From: Roseovarius salincola
GTDB taxonomy: Bacteria; Pseudomonadota; Alphaproteobacteria; Rhodobacterales; Rhodobacteraceae
Reading direction: 5' to 3'
DNA: 64,000 bases
Assembly (NCBI RefSeq): GCF_026891095.1
Contig: NZ_JAPTNL010000009.1
Location: 80,470 to 144,469 of the forward strand
Shown here in pieces: positions 7,796 through 16,742 of this stretch (position 1 is its first letter; each line of letters starts with the position of its first letter). The notes below the pieces were generated by a model. The model was not told where the DNA came from. It ran no database searches and saw only the letters and a list, made by a program, of their open reading frames with translations. The translations under genes and the position numbers were made by a program.

Positions 7796-8650
7796 ATGAA
7801 ATTCAATGCAATGACAGCCGTGGCAGCCCTGATGCTGGCAATGCCGGGCGCGGTCGCAGCGGACCCGGACGATGACAATCTGGTCATCAACGGCGAGCTG
7901 GAGATGACCACCAAGGCGCCACTGCCCGCGCATATGGAAGAGGCCAACATGGACCAGATCATGTCCGGTTGGCATTTCCGCTCGGACGAGACCCAGGCGC
8001 TGGAGATGGACGATTTCGACAATCCCGGCATGATCTTCGTCGATGCGGGCATCGACCAGTGGAACGCGGTCGAAGGCTCTGAGGGCAATTCCTGCGCGAC
8101 CTGCCACGAGGATCCGTCCAGCATGAAAGGTGTGCGCGCCGTCTATCCCAAGTGGGACGAGGAGGCTGGCGAGGTGCAGACCGTCGCCATGCAGATCAAC
8201 GATTGCCGCGAAAACAACATGGGTGCCGAGCCTTATGGCTACACCAGCGGAGAGATGGCGAACATGGAAGCCCTGATCGCGCTGCAGTCGCGCGGCATGC
8301 CGGTGGATGTGGCGATCGACGGTCCCGCCCAGGAAATGTGGGAAAAGGGCAAGGAAATCTATTACACCCGTTACGGTCAGCTGGAACTGAGCTGCGCCAA
8401 TTGTCACGAGGACAATTACGGCAACATGATCCGCGCCGACCACCTGAGCCAGGGGCAGATCAACGGTTTCCCGACCTACCGCCTGAAAAACGCCAAGCTG
8501 AACACGGCGCATGGCCGCTTCAAGGGCTGCATCCGCGATACCCGCGCGCATACCTTCGATCCGGGCAGCGACGAGTTCGTGGCGCTGGAGCTTTACGTCG
8601 CCAGCCGTGGCAATGGCTTGTCGGTCGAAGGCCCCTCGGTGCGTAACTGA
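7796..8650 (+). CDS. soxA: SoxA, diheme c-type cytochrome of SoxAX
   Basis: 284 residues with a signal peptide ending at AVAA (about residue 22). Two heme c motifs, CATCH (about residue 100) and CANCH (about 200), mark the diheme type. The Cys of FKGCIRDTR (about 244) matches the distal heme ligand carrying the catalytic persulfide in characterised SoxA. SoxAX couples thiosulfate to SoxY. ATG 7796 is preceded by GGGAGG (7785-7790). A hairpin-rich 142-base gap separates it from soxB. Confidence 0.96.
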   Translation: MKFNAMTAVAALMLAMPGAVAADPDDDNLVINGELEMTTKAPLPAHMEEANMDQIMSGWHFRSDETQALEMDDFDNPGMIFVDAGIDQWNAVEGSEGNSCATCHEDPSSMKGVRAVYPKWDEEAGEVQTVAMQINDCRENNMGAEPYGYTSGEMANMEALIALQSRGMPVDVAIDGPAQEMWEKGKEIYYTRYGQLELSCANCHEDNYGNMIRADHLSQGQINGFPTYRLKNAKLNTAHGRFKGCIRDTRAHTFDPGSDEFVALELYVASRGNGLSVEGPSVRN

Positions 8651-8658
8651 TACGATCC

Positions 8659-8688
8659 CGGCCGGGGCGGCGAAAACCGCCCCGGCCG
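8659..8688 (+). other. Very stable hairpin between soxA and soxB
   Basis: Perfect 12-base arms CGGCCGGGGCGG (8659-8670) and CCGCCCCGGCCG (8677-8688) around loop CGAAAA. No run of T follows. It begins 9 bases after the soxA stop inside the longest gap of the operon, so it may protect the upstream mRNA 3' end or cut read-through into soxB. Confidence 0.6.
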
Positions 8689-8792
8689 CCCCGCTGCCTG
8701 CATGACATCGAAACCCGAGGCCGCGTGGCCTCAGAACCGGCTCCTGCGCCAAGGGCGCGGAGCGGCAGAACTCTAACCACTCGGAGCCAGAC

Positions 8793-10490
8793 ATGATCTC
8801 TCGTCGCGATTTTCTTCAGGTCAGCATGGCGGCCTCGGCGCTTTACGGTGCATCGGGCTTTGGCAACTGGGCGAAGCTGGCCGCGCAGCAGGCGCTGACC
8901 CAGGATCAGTTGCTGGAATTCGAAACCTTCGGCAATGTCAGCCTGATCCATATCACCGACATTCACGCGCAGATGAAGCCGATCTATTTCCGCGAGCCGG
9001 AGATCAATATCGGCGTCGGCGCCAACAAGGGCGAGGTGCCCCATGTCACCGGCGCGGATTTCCGCAAGCTCTATGGCATCGAGGATGGCAGCCCCAGCCA
9101 CTACGCGCTGACCTATAACGATTTCTCGGCGCTGGCGAAGGAATATGGCCGGGTCGGCGGGCTGGACCGCGTGGCCACCGTGGTCAAGGCGATCCGTGCG
9201 GCGCGCCCGGATGCGCTGCTGCTGGATGGCGGCGACACATGGCATGGTTCCTATACCTGTCATCACACCGAGGGCCAGGACATGGTCAACGTGATGAATG
9301 CCCTCAAGCCCGACGCGATGACCTTTCACTGGGAATTCACCCTGGGTCAGGACCGGATGCGCGAGCTGGTCGAAGGGCTGCCGTTCGATGCGATGGGGCA
9401 GAACATTTTCGATGCCGAGTGGGATGAGCCCGCAGCGGAGTTCAAGCCCTATGAATTCTATGAGCGCGGCGGCGTGAAGATCGCCGTGATCGGCCAGGCC
9501 TTCCCCTATATGCCGATCGCCAACCCCGGCTGGATGTTCCCCGATTACAGCTTCGGCATTCGCGATTCGCACATGCAGAAGATGGTCGACGAAGTGCGCG
9601 CGAAGGGCGCGGAACTGGTGGTCTGTCTGAGTCATAACGGCTTTGACGTGGACAAGAAGATGGCCGGCATCGTCAAGGGAATCGACGTGATCCTGACCGG
9701 TCACACCCATGATGCGCTGCCCGAACCGGTGCTGGTGGGCGAGACGATCCTGATCGCCAGCGGATCGAACGGCAAGTTCGTGAGCCGTGTCGATCTTGAT
9801 GTGCGCGACGGGCAGATGATGGGGTTCCGCCACAAGCTGATCCCGATCTTCAGCGACGTGATCGAATCAGACGCGGATGTCGCGGCGCTGATCGAAGAGC
9901 AGCGCGCGCCCTTTGCCAGCGAACTGAGCGAGGTGATCGGCCAGACCGACAGCCTGCTTTACCGTCGCGGCAATTTCAACGGATCGTGGGATGACCTGAT
10001 CTGCGACGCGCTGTTGAGCGAACGCGATGCCGAAATCGCCATGAGCCCCGGCGTGCGCTGGGGGCCGAGCCTGATCCCCGGCGACGACATCACCCGCGAG
10101 GATATCTGGAACGTCACCTCGATGAGCTATGGCGAAGCCTATCGCAGCGAGATGACGGGCGAATTCATCAAGGTGATTCTGGAGGACGTGGCCGACAACA
10201 TCTTCAACCCTGATCCCTATTATCAGCAGGGTGGCGACATGGTGCGGATTGGCGGCATGGCCTATGCGATCGACATCTCCAAGCCCCAGGGCGAGCGGAT
10301 CAGCGACATGACATTGCTGAGCACCGGCGAGGCGATCGACCCGTCGCGCAACTATGCCGTGGCCGGTTGGGCCAGCGTCAACGAGGGCACCGAAGGGCCG
10401 CAGATCTGGGACGTGGTGGAAAACCATATCCGCAAGCAGGGAACCGTTTCCCTTGAACCGAACACGAGTGTGAAGGTCAGCGGCCTCTGA
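8793..10490 (+). CDS. soxB: SoxB, dimanganese thiosulfohydrolase
   Basis: 565 residues. The twin-arginine signal SRRDFLQVSMAASA directs folded export. The N-terminal metallophosphoesterase domain shows ITDIHAQMKPIYFREPE, DGGDTWHGSYTCHHT, a THDALPEP metal-ligand segment and the MTFHWEFTLGQ region; the C-terminal 5'-nucleotidase domain follows from about residue 360. SoxB hydrolyses sulfate off the S-thiosulfonate on SoxY. Length and motifs are standard. The sequence fits the marker gene widely used for thiosulfate oxidisers. Confidence 0.97.
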   Translation: MISRRDFLQVSMAASALYGASGFGNWAKLAAQQALTQDQLLEFETFGNVSLIHITDIHAQMKPIYFREPEINIGVGANKGEVPHVTGADFRKLYGIEDGSPSHYALTYNDFSALAKEYGRVGGLDRVATVVKAIRAARPDALLLDGGDTWHGSYTCHHTEGQDMVNVMNALKPDAMTFHWEFTLGQDRMRELVEGLPFDAMGQNIFDAEWDEPAAEFKPYEFYERGGVKIAVIGQAFPYMPIANPGWMFPDYSFGIRDSHMQKMVDEVRAKGAELVVCLSHNGFDVDKKMAGIVKGIDVILTGHTHDALPEPVLVGETILIASGSNGKFVSRVDLDVRDGQMMGFRHKLIPIFSDVIESDADVAALIEEQRAPFASELSEVIGQTDSLLYRRGNFNGSWDDLICDALLSERDAEIAMSPGVRWGPSLIPGDDITREDIWNVTSMSYGEAYRSEMTGEFIKVILEDVADNIFNPDPYYQQGGDMVRIGGMAYAIDISKPQGERISDMTLLSTGEAIDPSRNYAVAGWASVNEGTEGPQIWDVVENHIRKQGTVSLEPNTSVKVSGL

Positions 10491-10586
10491 ACAGGGCCGC
10501 CACCTGACTGACAGGAGATTTCATCTTCATCTATCCGACAAATGCATATAGATGAATATGATGTTGTAAGAGGAGGCTTTGGACAG

Positions 10587-11870
10587 ATGACAGCCGATAA
10601 CGAAAAGAAGGGTGCATCGCGCCGCGCGTTCCTGAAGGGCGCGGTGGCGGCGGGCGGGGCCGTGGCCGGCGCCGGGATGGCGCGCGCCGCCGAGCCCGAT
10701 CCGCTGATCACCGAGGTTCAGGAATGGGCCAGCGGCCTGGGCGAGGGCGTGGACGCCACGCCCTATGGCATGCCGATCCAGTATGAAAGCGACGTGATCC
10801 GGCGCAACGTGGAATGGCTGACCGCGGATACGATCAGTTCGATCAACTTCACGCCGATCCACGCGCTTGACGGCACGATCACCCCGCAGGGCTGCGCCTT
10901 CGAGCGCCACCATTCGGGCGCGATCGAGCTGAAGAAGGAAGATTACCGGCTGATGATCAACGGGCTTGTCGACAAGCCGATGATCTTCACCTACGCCGAT
11001 CTTGAACGTTTCCCGCGCGAGAACCACGTCTATTTCTGCGAATGCGCCGCCAATACCGGCATGGAATGGGCGGGCGCGCAGCTCAATGGCGCGCAGTTTA
11101 CCCATGGCATGATCCACAACATGGAATATTCCGGCGTTTCGCTACGCACGCTTCTGACCGAGGCGGGCATGGAGACCACGGGCGACCTGTCGGACAAGTG
11201 GGTTTATGTCGAAGGCGCGGATGCGTCCTCGAACGGGCGTTCGATCCCGATGGACAAGGCGCTGGACGACGTTCTGGTCGCCTTCAAGGCCAATGGCGAG
11301 GCGCTGCGCAAGGAACATGGCTATCCCGTGCGCCTGGTCGTGCCGGGCTGGGAAGGCAACATGTGGGTCAAGTGGCTGCGCCGCATCGAGGTGATGGACG
11401 GCCCCGTGGAAAGCCGCGAGGAAACCAGCAAATACACCGACACGCTGGAAGACGGCACCAGCCGCAAATGGACCTGGGTGATGGATGCCAAATCGGTCGT
11501 CACCAGCCCCAGCCCGCAATCGCCGATCACGCATGGCCCCGGCCCATTGGTCATTACCGGGCTTGCATGGTCTGGCCAGGGCAAGATCACCCGTGTCGAT
11601 GTCTCCACCGATGGCGGCATGAACTGGCAGCAGGCGCGACTGGCCATGGAAGGCCAGACCAAGGCGCTGACGCGGTTCTACCTGGAAATCGACTGGGACG
11701 GCAGCGAGATGCTGCTTCAGTCGCGCGCGCATGACGAGACGGGCTATGTCCAGCCCACCAAGGACGCGCTGCGCGAGGTCCGTGGCGAGAACTCGATCTA
11801 CCACAACAACTGCATCCAGACCTGGTGGGTCAAGGAGAATGGGGAGGCAGAGAATGTCGAAGTCTCTTAA
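10587..11870 (+). CDS. soxC: SoxC, molybdopterin subunit of sulfane dehydrogenase
   Basis: 427 residues, sulfite-oxidase family. The N terminus carries a Tat signal (SRRAFLKGAVAAGGAVAGAG). The molybdenum-ligand Cys lies in YFCECAANTG (about residue 150), and the C-terminal dimerisation domain begins near 290. With SoxD it removes six electrons from the SoxY-bound sulfane, allowing complete oxidation to sulfate without stored sulfur globules. ATG 10587 has AGGAGG at 10571-10576; an ATG 15 codons upstream lacks such a site. It overlaps soxD by 17 bases. Confidence 0.96.
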   Translation: MTADNEKKGASRRAFLKGAVAAGGAVAGAGMARAAEPDPLITEVQEWASGLGEGVDATPYGMPIQYESDVIRRNVEWLTADTISSINFTPIHALDGTITPQGCAFERHHSGAIELKKEDYRLMINGLVDKPMIFTYADLERFPRENHVYFCECAANTGMEWAGAQLNGAQFTHGMIHNMEYSGVSLRTLLTEAGMETTGDLSDKWVYVEGADASSNGRSIPMDKALDDVLVAFKANGEALRKEHGYPVRLVVPGWEGNMWVKWLRRIEVMDGPVESREETSKYTDTLEDGTSRKWTWVMDAKSVVTSPSPQSPITHGPGPLVITGLAWSGQGKITRVDVSTDGGMNWQQARLAMEGQTKALTRFYLEIDWDGSEMLLQSRAHDETGYVQPTKDALREVRGENSIYHNNCIQTWWVKENGEAENVEVS

Positions 11871-13077
11871 GCTTTACACTGCTCTGGGGGTCGCTTCGGC
11901 GGCGCTGATGACCGGGGCCTATAATTTCGCCGACCGCAGTATCGCACCGATGCCGCTGGATGCGCCGCGCCTGTCGGCGGAGTCGGTATCGCCCGACATG
12001 ATGTTCATCGCCGCAGCCCGCGCGCAGGAGGCGGCCGACGCCAAGCGCATCGGACTCGGGCGCGAAGCGCTGCCCGAGGAGATCGCGGCCTGGGACGTGG
12101 ATGTGCGCCCTGACGGTTCGGGCCTGCCCGAAGGTTCGGGGTCGGTCATGGATGGCGAGGAGCTGTTCGTCGATTACTGCGCCGTGTGCCACGGCGATTT
12201 CGCCGAGGGTGTGGACAACTGGCCCTCGCTGGCCGGGGGTGACGACACCCTGGCCGACGAAGACCCGGTGAAGACGGTTGGTTCCTATTGGCCCTACCTG
12301 TCGACTGCCTGGGATTACGTGCATCGCTCGATGCCGTTCGGGGCGGCGCAGACGCTGAGCGCGGACGAGACCTATGCGATCGTGGCTTATATCCTTTATT
12401 CCAACTACCTGGTGGATGATGATTTCGTCCTGACCAAGGATAATTTCCTTGAGGTCGAGATGCCCAATGCCGACGGGTTCATCGTGGATGACCGCCCCGA
12501 AACGGAATATGGGCGCTTCAGCGAAGAACCCTGCATGGAGAACTGCAAGGACAGTGTCGAGATCACCATGCACGCCACCATTCTGGATGTGACACCCGAT
12601 GAACAGGCCGAGGCAGACGCCGCCGAAGCGATGGAAGAGGCGAACGCCGACACCAGTGCCGACGAGCAGATCGAGGCGATGACCGAGACCGAGGAGCCCG
12701 CGGCCGAAAGCGAAGCCGCGGCTGAACCCGAGGCCGCCGAGCCTGCCGCACTTGATATGGCATTGGTCGAAAAGGGTGAGGGCGTCTTCAGGCAGTGCAA
12801 GGCCTGTCACCAGGTCGGCGAGGGTGCCACGAACCGCGTCGGGCCGCAGCTGAACGGTATTGTCGGGCATCCCATGGGCGCCATCGACGGTTTCCGCTAT
12901 TCCAAGACGCTTGAAGGCATGGGCGAAGAGGGCATGGTCTGGTCCGAAGAGAACCTGGCTGCATTCCTCGAGGATCCGCGCGGCTATGTCAAAGGCACCA
13001 AGATGTCCTTCAACGGTCTGCGCAAGGACGAGGACATTGACGCGGTGATCGAATATCTGAAGTCCTTCTCGCAATAG
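11854..13077 (+). CDS. soxD: SoxD, diheme cytochrome c subunit of sulfane dehydrogenase
   Basis: 407 residues. A signal/anchor segment (residues about 5-25) is followed by cytochrome domain one with CAVCH (about residue 109) and domain two with CKACH (about 315). An Ala/Glu-rich acidic linker at about 245-305 joins them, a normal SoxD feature. It takes electrons from SoxC and passes them to the respiratory chain. ATG 11854 lies inside the end of soxC (17-base overlap) with GGGAGG at 11841-11846, so the two subunits are translationally coupled. Confidence 0.95.
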   Translation: MSKSLKLYTALGVASAALMTGAYNFADRSIAPMPLDAPRLSAESVSPDMMFIAAARAQEAADAKRIGLGREALPEEIAAWDVDVRPDGSGLPEGSGSVMDGEELFVDYCAVCHGDFAEGVDNWPSLAGGDDTLADEDPVKTVGSYWPYLSTAWDYVHRSMPFGAAQTLSADETYAIVAYILYSNYLVDDDFVLTKDNFLEVEMPNADGFIVDDRPETEYGRFSEEPCMENCKDSVEITMHATILDVTPDEQAEADAAEAMEEANADTSADEQIEAMTETEEPAAESEAAAEPEAAEPAALDMALVEKGEGVFRQCKACHQVGEGATNRVGPQLNGIVGHPMGAIDGFRYSKTLEGMGEEGMVWSEENLAAFLEDPRGYVKGTKMSFNGLRKDEDIDAVIEYLKSFSQ

Positions 13078-13091
13078 CGGGAAGGTGAACG

Positions 13092-13123
13092 GGGCCGGCC
13101 ATGTGCCGGCCCTGTTGTCTTTG
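13092..13123 (+). terminator. Hairpin after soxD, partial terminator
   Basis: Arms GGGCCGGC (13092-13099) and GCCGGCCC (13105-13112) with loop CATGT, followed by TGTTGTCTTTG. The T tract is interrupted, so read-through into the thioredoxin, soxE and soxF genes is likely but reduced. Confidence 0.55.
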
Positions 13124-13178
13124 CCCTCGAGGGGCAGGCTGGCGTACACTGGTGATGAACCTTTGGGAGGAGGGCACC

Positions 13179-13772
13179 ATGATTACACGCCGAACATTGC
13201 TGAGCACGCTGGCGGCAAGTGCTGTCACCGCGCCCTGTGCCTTTGCCGCCGAACTGGGCGATGACGGGCTGCACAAGCAGCCCTGGTTCATGGACAGTTT
13301 CCTGGAATTGCCCGACGATCTGGCAGATGCCGCCGAGCGGGACCGTCATCTCATGGTGCTGGTCGAGCAGAAGGGTTGCCCCTATTGCCGCGAGATGCAC
13401 GAGGTCAATTTCGCCCGCACCGAGATCACCGATTACATCCGGCAGCATTTCGATGTGGTGCAGCTGGACCTCTGGGGTGCGCGCGAGGTGGTCGATTTCG
13501 ACGGCGAGGCGCTGGAGGAGTGCGCGCTGGCGCAGAAATGGGGCGTGAACTACACGCCCACGACGATCCTGTTCGCCGCCGCCCATGCCGGGGCCGGGGA
13601 TGCGCGCGCCGCCGAGACGTTCCGCCTGCCGGGATATCTCAAGCCGTTCCACTATCTGTCGTCGCTGGAATATGTCGAGTCGGGCGAATATCGGAAGCAG
13701 CCGTTCCAGCGCTACCTGCAGGACAAGTTCGCCGAGTTGGAGGAGAAGGGTATTGATCCGGATGTATGGTAG
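13179..13772 (+). CDS. Second SoxW-like periplasmic thioredoxin
   Basis: 197 residues: N-terminal signal with an Arg pair (ITRRTLLSTLAASAVTAPCAFAAE) and a thioredoxin fold with active site CPYC (C67, C70). It shares GDDGLHK.PW and the CxYC..MHE core with SoxW of this locus, so it is a paralogue; CPYC instead of CIYC suggests a different redox potential. The ribosome site GGGAGGAGGG precedes the ATG. It sits between soxD and soxE, overlapping soxE by 11 bases. A role in maturing or reducing SoxEF or SoxCD is plausible but inferred from position only. Confidence 0.85.
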   Translation: MITRRTLLSTLAASAVTAPCAFAAELGDDGLHKQPWFMDSFLELPDDLADAAERDRHLMVLVEQKGCPYCREMHEVNFARTEITDYIRQHFDVVQLDLWGAREVVDFDGEALEECALAQKWGVNYTPTTILFAAAHAGAGDARAAETFRLPGYLKPFHYLSSLEYVESGEYRKQPFQRYLQDKFAELEEKGIDPDVW

Positions 13773-14466
13773 GATCGCGGCCGCTTTGGCCGTTGTGATG
13801 ATAAGCAGCGCGCCGGTCGGGGCCGAGGCGATCGGCGATCCCGAAGAAGGCGAGGAGCTGTTCGGCATGTGTTCGGGCTGTCACGAGGTCGGAAAAGGTG
13901 CCGAGAATGGCATTGGCCCGCATCTCAACGGGATTTTCGGGCGCAAGGCGGCCTCGGTCGCCGAAGGCTACCGCTATTCCGAGGGCTTGCGGCGGGCCGG
14001 GGCAGATGGGCTGGTGTGGCATCTGGACAAGCTCGATGCCTATATCGAGAACCCCAAGGCGCTGGTCAGCGCAACGCGGATGAGCTTTGACGGATTGGAG
14101 GACCCCCAGGAGCGCGCCGATATCCTGGCCTATCTGCGCCGGTTTTCGGACAACCCGCAGAACATCCCCGAGGCCGATCCGACGGCGCGCCCGAGAGAGG
14201 TGGAACTTGCCCCCGAGGTGCTGGCGCTGGTGGGGGATGCGGAATACGGTGAATATCTTTCGAGCGAATGCAAGACCTGCCACCAGGAGGACGGCAATGA
14301 CGAGGGTATCCCGTCGATCACGAACTGGCCCGAGGAGGACTTCGTTGTCGCCATGCACGCCTATAAGCGCAAGTTGCGCCCGCACCCGGTGATGCAGATG
14401 ATGGCCGGGCGGCTGTCGGCTGAAGAGATCGCCGCGCTGGCGGCATATTTTGAAAGTATCGACTAG
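13762..14466 (+). CDS. soxE: SoxE, diheme c-type cytochrome
   Basis: 234 residues: signal peptide ending near GAEA (about residue 22), heme motif CSGCH (about residue 36) and a second motif CKTCH (about 170), giving a diheme protein. SoxE is the cytochrome partner of the SoxF flavoprotein, forming a flavocytochrome c sulfide dehydrogenase-like pair. The first domain resembles the C-terminal cytochrome domain of SoxD (GxGAxNxxGPxLNGI pattern). The ATG at 13762 overlaps the preceding gene by 11 bases; a TTG at 13753, better spaced from GGAG (13742-13745), is an alternative start adding three residues. Confidence 0.92.
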   Translation: MYGRIAAALAVVMISSAPVGAEAIGDPEEGEELFGMCSGCHEVGKGAENGIGPHLNGIFGRKAASVAEGYRYSEGLRRAGADGLVWHLDKLDAYIENPKALVSATRMSFDGLEDPQERADILAYLRRFSDNPQNIPEADPTARPREVELAPEVLALVGDAEYGEYLSSECKTCHQEDGNDEGIPSITNWPEEDFVVAMHAYKRKLRPHPVMQMMAGRLSAEEIAALAAYFESID

Positions 14467-14503
14467 ACCGGGCTGACCGGTCGTAAACTGGGAGGAGATT
14501 CTA

Positions 14504-15766
14504 ATGACCTTGAACAGACGAGCCTTTATCGGCACTGGCGCTGCGGCGGCGGCGATGCTGTCGGCACCCATGCTGGGTGCGCAGGGCAAGCCGCGTGTGG
14601 TGGTCGTGGGCGGTGGCGCAGGCGGCGCCACGGCGGCGCGCTACCTTGCGAAGGACAGCGATGGCGCGATCGATGTGACGCTGGTGGAGCCCACACGCGC
14701 TTATTACACCTGTTTCTTCTCGAATCTCTATATCGGGGGGGTCCGCGAGCTGAGCTCGATCGGGCACAGCTATGGCACGCTGGCCAGCGACTATGGCGTC
14801 AATGTCGTGCATGACTGGGCCGTGGGCATTGACCGCGACGCCAGGACCGTGACGCTGGCGGGGGGCGCGGTGCTGCCCTATGACCGGCTGATCCTGAGCC
14901 CCGGCATCGACTTTGTCGATGATGCCGTGCCGGGCTGGAGCGTCGCGGCGCAGAACAAGATGCCCCATGCCTACAAGGCCGGAAGCCAGAGCGAACTGCT
15001 GAAGGCGCAGATCGAGGCGATGCCGGAGGGCGGGCTTTATGCCATGGTCGCCCCGCCCAACCCGTTTCGCTGCCCGCCGGGACCGTATGAGCGGATCAGC
15101 ATGGTCGCGCACCTGCTGAAGGAGATCAATCCGAGTGCCAAGATCCTGATCGCCGACCCCAAGGAGAAATTCTCGAAGCAGGCGCTGTTCGAGGAGGGCT
15201 GGCAGAAGCATTACAGCGGCATGATCGAGCGCATCGGTCCGGATTTCGGCGGCGGCAATGTCAGCGTCAATCCCGACGAGATGACGCTGGATATCGACGG
15301 CGTTGTGGAAAAGGTCGATGTCTGCAATGTGATCCCGGCGCAGAAGGCCGGGCGCATCTGCGACATGGCCGGTATCACCGAGGGCAACTGGGCACCCGTT
15401 GTGCCCGCGACGATGCAATCGCGCATGGACGAGAACATCCATGTCCTGGGCGACGCGACCAGCCAGGGTGACATGCCCAAATCCGGTTACTCGGCCAACA
15501 GCCAGGCCAAGGTCGCGGCCATGGCGGTGCGCGGGGCGCTGCTTGGGTCCAAGGTGTTCCCGGCGAAGTTCTCGAACACCTGCTGGAGCCTCATCGACAC
15601 CGATGACGGGGTCAAGGTCGGCGCCTCTTACGAGGCGACCGAGGAGAAAATCTCGAAGGTGGACGGCTTCATCAGTCAGACCGGAGAGGACGCGGCCCTG
15701 CGCAAGGCGACCTATGAGGAAAGCCTTGGCTGGTATGCGGGGATCACCGAGGACATGTTCGGCTGA
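14504..15766 (+). CDS. soxF: SoxF, FAD flavoprotein of sulfide dehydrogenase type
   Basis: 420 residues. A Tat signal (LNRRAFIGTGAAAAAM) precedes the FAD-binding Rossmann motif VVVGGGAGGATAARYL (residues about 31-46). NPFRCPPGPYER and VCNVIPAQ carry the two cysteines that form the redox disulfide in flavocytochrome c; TCFFSNLY and FSNTCWSLID are further family segments. It oxidises sulfide or polysulfide and hands electrons to SoxE. SoxF is not essential for thiosulfate oxidation in model species but stimulates it. Last gene of the cluster, followed by a strong terminator. Confidence 0.95.
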   Translation: MTLNRRAFIGTGAAAAAMLSAPMLGAQGKPRVVVVGGGAGGATAARYLAKDSDGAIDVTLVEPTRAYYTCFFSNLYIGGVRELSSIGHSYGTLASDYGVNVVHDWAVGIDRDARTVTLAGGAVLPYDRLILSPGIDFVDDAVPGWSVAAQNKMPHAYKAGSQSELLKAQIEAMPEGGLYAMVAPPNPFRCPPGPYERISMVAHLLKEINPSAKILIADPKEKFSKQALFEEGWQKHYSGMIERIGPDFGGGNVSVNPDEMTLDIDGVVEKVDVCNVIPAQKAGRICDMAGITEGNWAPVVPATMQSRMDENIHVLGDATSQGDMPKSGYSANSQAKVAAMAVRGALLGSKVFPAKFSNTCWSLIDTDDGVKVGASYEATEEKISKVDGFISQTGEDAALRKATYEESLGWYAGITEDMFG

Positions 15767-15794
15767 TCGCCGAGCGGCATTCGCGAGCGACACC

Positions 15795-15824
15795 AAGCCC
15801 CCGGCAGCGATGCCGGGGGCTTTT
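15795..15824 (+). terminator. Intrinsic terminator of the sox operon
   Basis: Perfect 12-base arms (15795-15806 and 15811-15822, core GCCCCCGGCA/TGCCGGGGGC) with a GCGA loop, followed by TTTT at 15821-15824. It lies 29 bases after the soxF stop. Confidence 0.9.
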
Positions 15825-15965
15825 GCATGGCGCCGCGCAATGCGCCATCCGCCGTCGCGGCACGCAAAACAATGGCGCTTCCCCTTGCAGCGTCTGGGGC
15901 GCGAGACTAAGACTCCGTTAGCACCTGAGCGGTAAAGATCGAAACATTCTCACAGGCAGGCAGAT

Positions 15966-16598
15966 ATGACAGACCCTCACGAAACCTTCATGAATACGCT
16001 TGTGCCCATGGTGGTCGAACAGACCAGCCGGGGTGAACGGGCCTATGACATCTTCTCGCGCCTGCTCAAGGAGCGGATCATCTTCGTCAACGGGCCGGTG
16101 CATGACGGCATGTCCAGCCTGATCGTGGCACAGCTCTTGCATCTGGAGGCGGAAAATCCGTCCAAAGAGATCAGCATGTATATCAACAGCCCCGGCGGGG
16201 TGGTGACGAGCGGACTGTCGATCTATGACACGATGCAATATATCAAGCCCAAGGTCAGCACGCTGGTGATCGGGCAGGCGGCCTCGATGGGTTCGCTTCT
16301 GCTGACGGCAGGTGAAAAGGGCATGCGCTTCTCGTTGCCCAACAGCCGAATCATGGTGCACCAGCCCTCGGGCGGCTACCAAGGCCAGGCGACGGATATC
16401 ATGATCCACGCCGAAGAGACGCTGAAGCTCAAGAAGCGGTTGAATCAGATCTATGTGCGCCATACAGGTCAGACCCTCAAGAAGGTCGAGGATGCGCTGG
16501 AGCGCGACAATTTCATGTCCCCCGAGGAGGCGAAAGCCTGGGGTCTGATAGATGAAATCGTCGAAAACCGGGTCAAGACCGAGGACGAGAGCAGCTGA
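15966..16598 (+). CDS. clpP: ClpP, ATP-dependent Clp protease proteolytic subunit
   Basis: 210 residues, family-typical. Catalytic Ser107 lies in [11 protein letters not shown] and His132 in MVHQPSGG; the Asp is in the C-terminal handle region. It forms a tetradecameric barrel degrading proteins delivered by ClpX or ClpA. The usual clpP-clpX order is kept, with a 144-base gap containing a GC hairpin and a TTGACA at 16637-16642 that may belong to a separate clpX promoter. The start codon has only a weak GGCAGG site. Confidence 0.97.
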   Translation: MTDPHETFMNTLVPMVVEQTSRGERAYDIFSRLLKERIIFVNGPVHDGMSSLIVAQLLHLEAENPSKEISMYINSPGGVVTSGLSIYDTMQYIKPKVSTLVIGQAASMGSLLLTAGEKGMRFSLPNSRIMVHQPSGGYQGQATDIMIHAEETLKLKKRLNQIYVRHTGQTLKKVEDALERDNFMSPEEAKAWGLIDEIVENRVKTEDESS

Positions 16599-16692
16599 TC
16601 GCCCGCCCTTTGAGATGCAGGCGATCGCCAGCCATTTTGACATTGTGGAGCACCACCACCTGTCTTAAGCTGGCGTGGAAGGGATCAAGAGA

Positions 16693-16710
16693 CCGCCCCC
16701 GAGGGGGCGG
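16693..16710 (+). other. GC hairpin between clpP and clpX
   Basis: CCGCCCC (16693-16699) pairs with GGGGCGG (16704-16710) around CGAG. No T tract follows, and it lies about 30 bases before the clpX start. It may modulate read-through or mRNA processing; nothing more can be said. Confidence 0.4.
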
Positions 16711-16742
16711 GAAACTGCTGGGCACAGCCCGAAAGGTACGCA

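Noticed and set aside
6635..8794. A 719-codon minus-strand frame across soxX-soxA
   Set aside because: It runs antisense to four recognised sox genes and shows no domain or ribosome site; third-position GC bias explains the open frame.
16637..16668. TTGACA before clpX as a heat-shock promoter
   Set aside because: No CCCCAT-like -10 of sigma-32 type is present at the right distance, and the vegetative -10 match is poor, so no promoter type could be supported.
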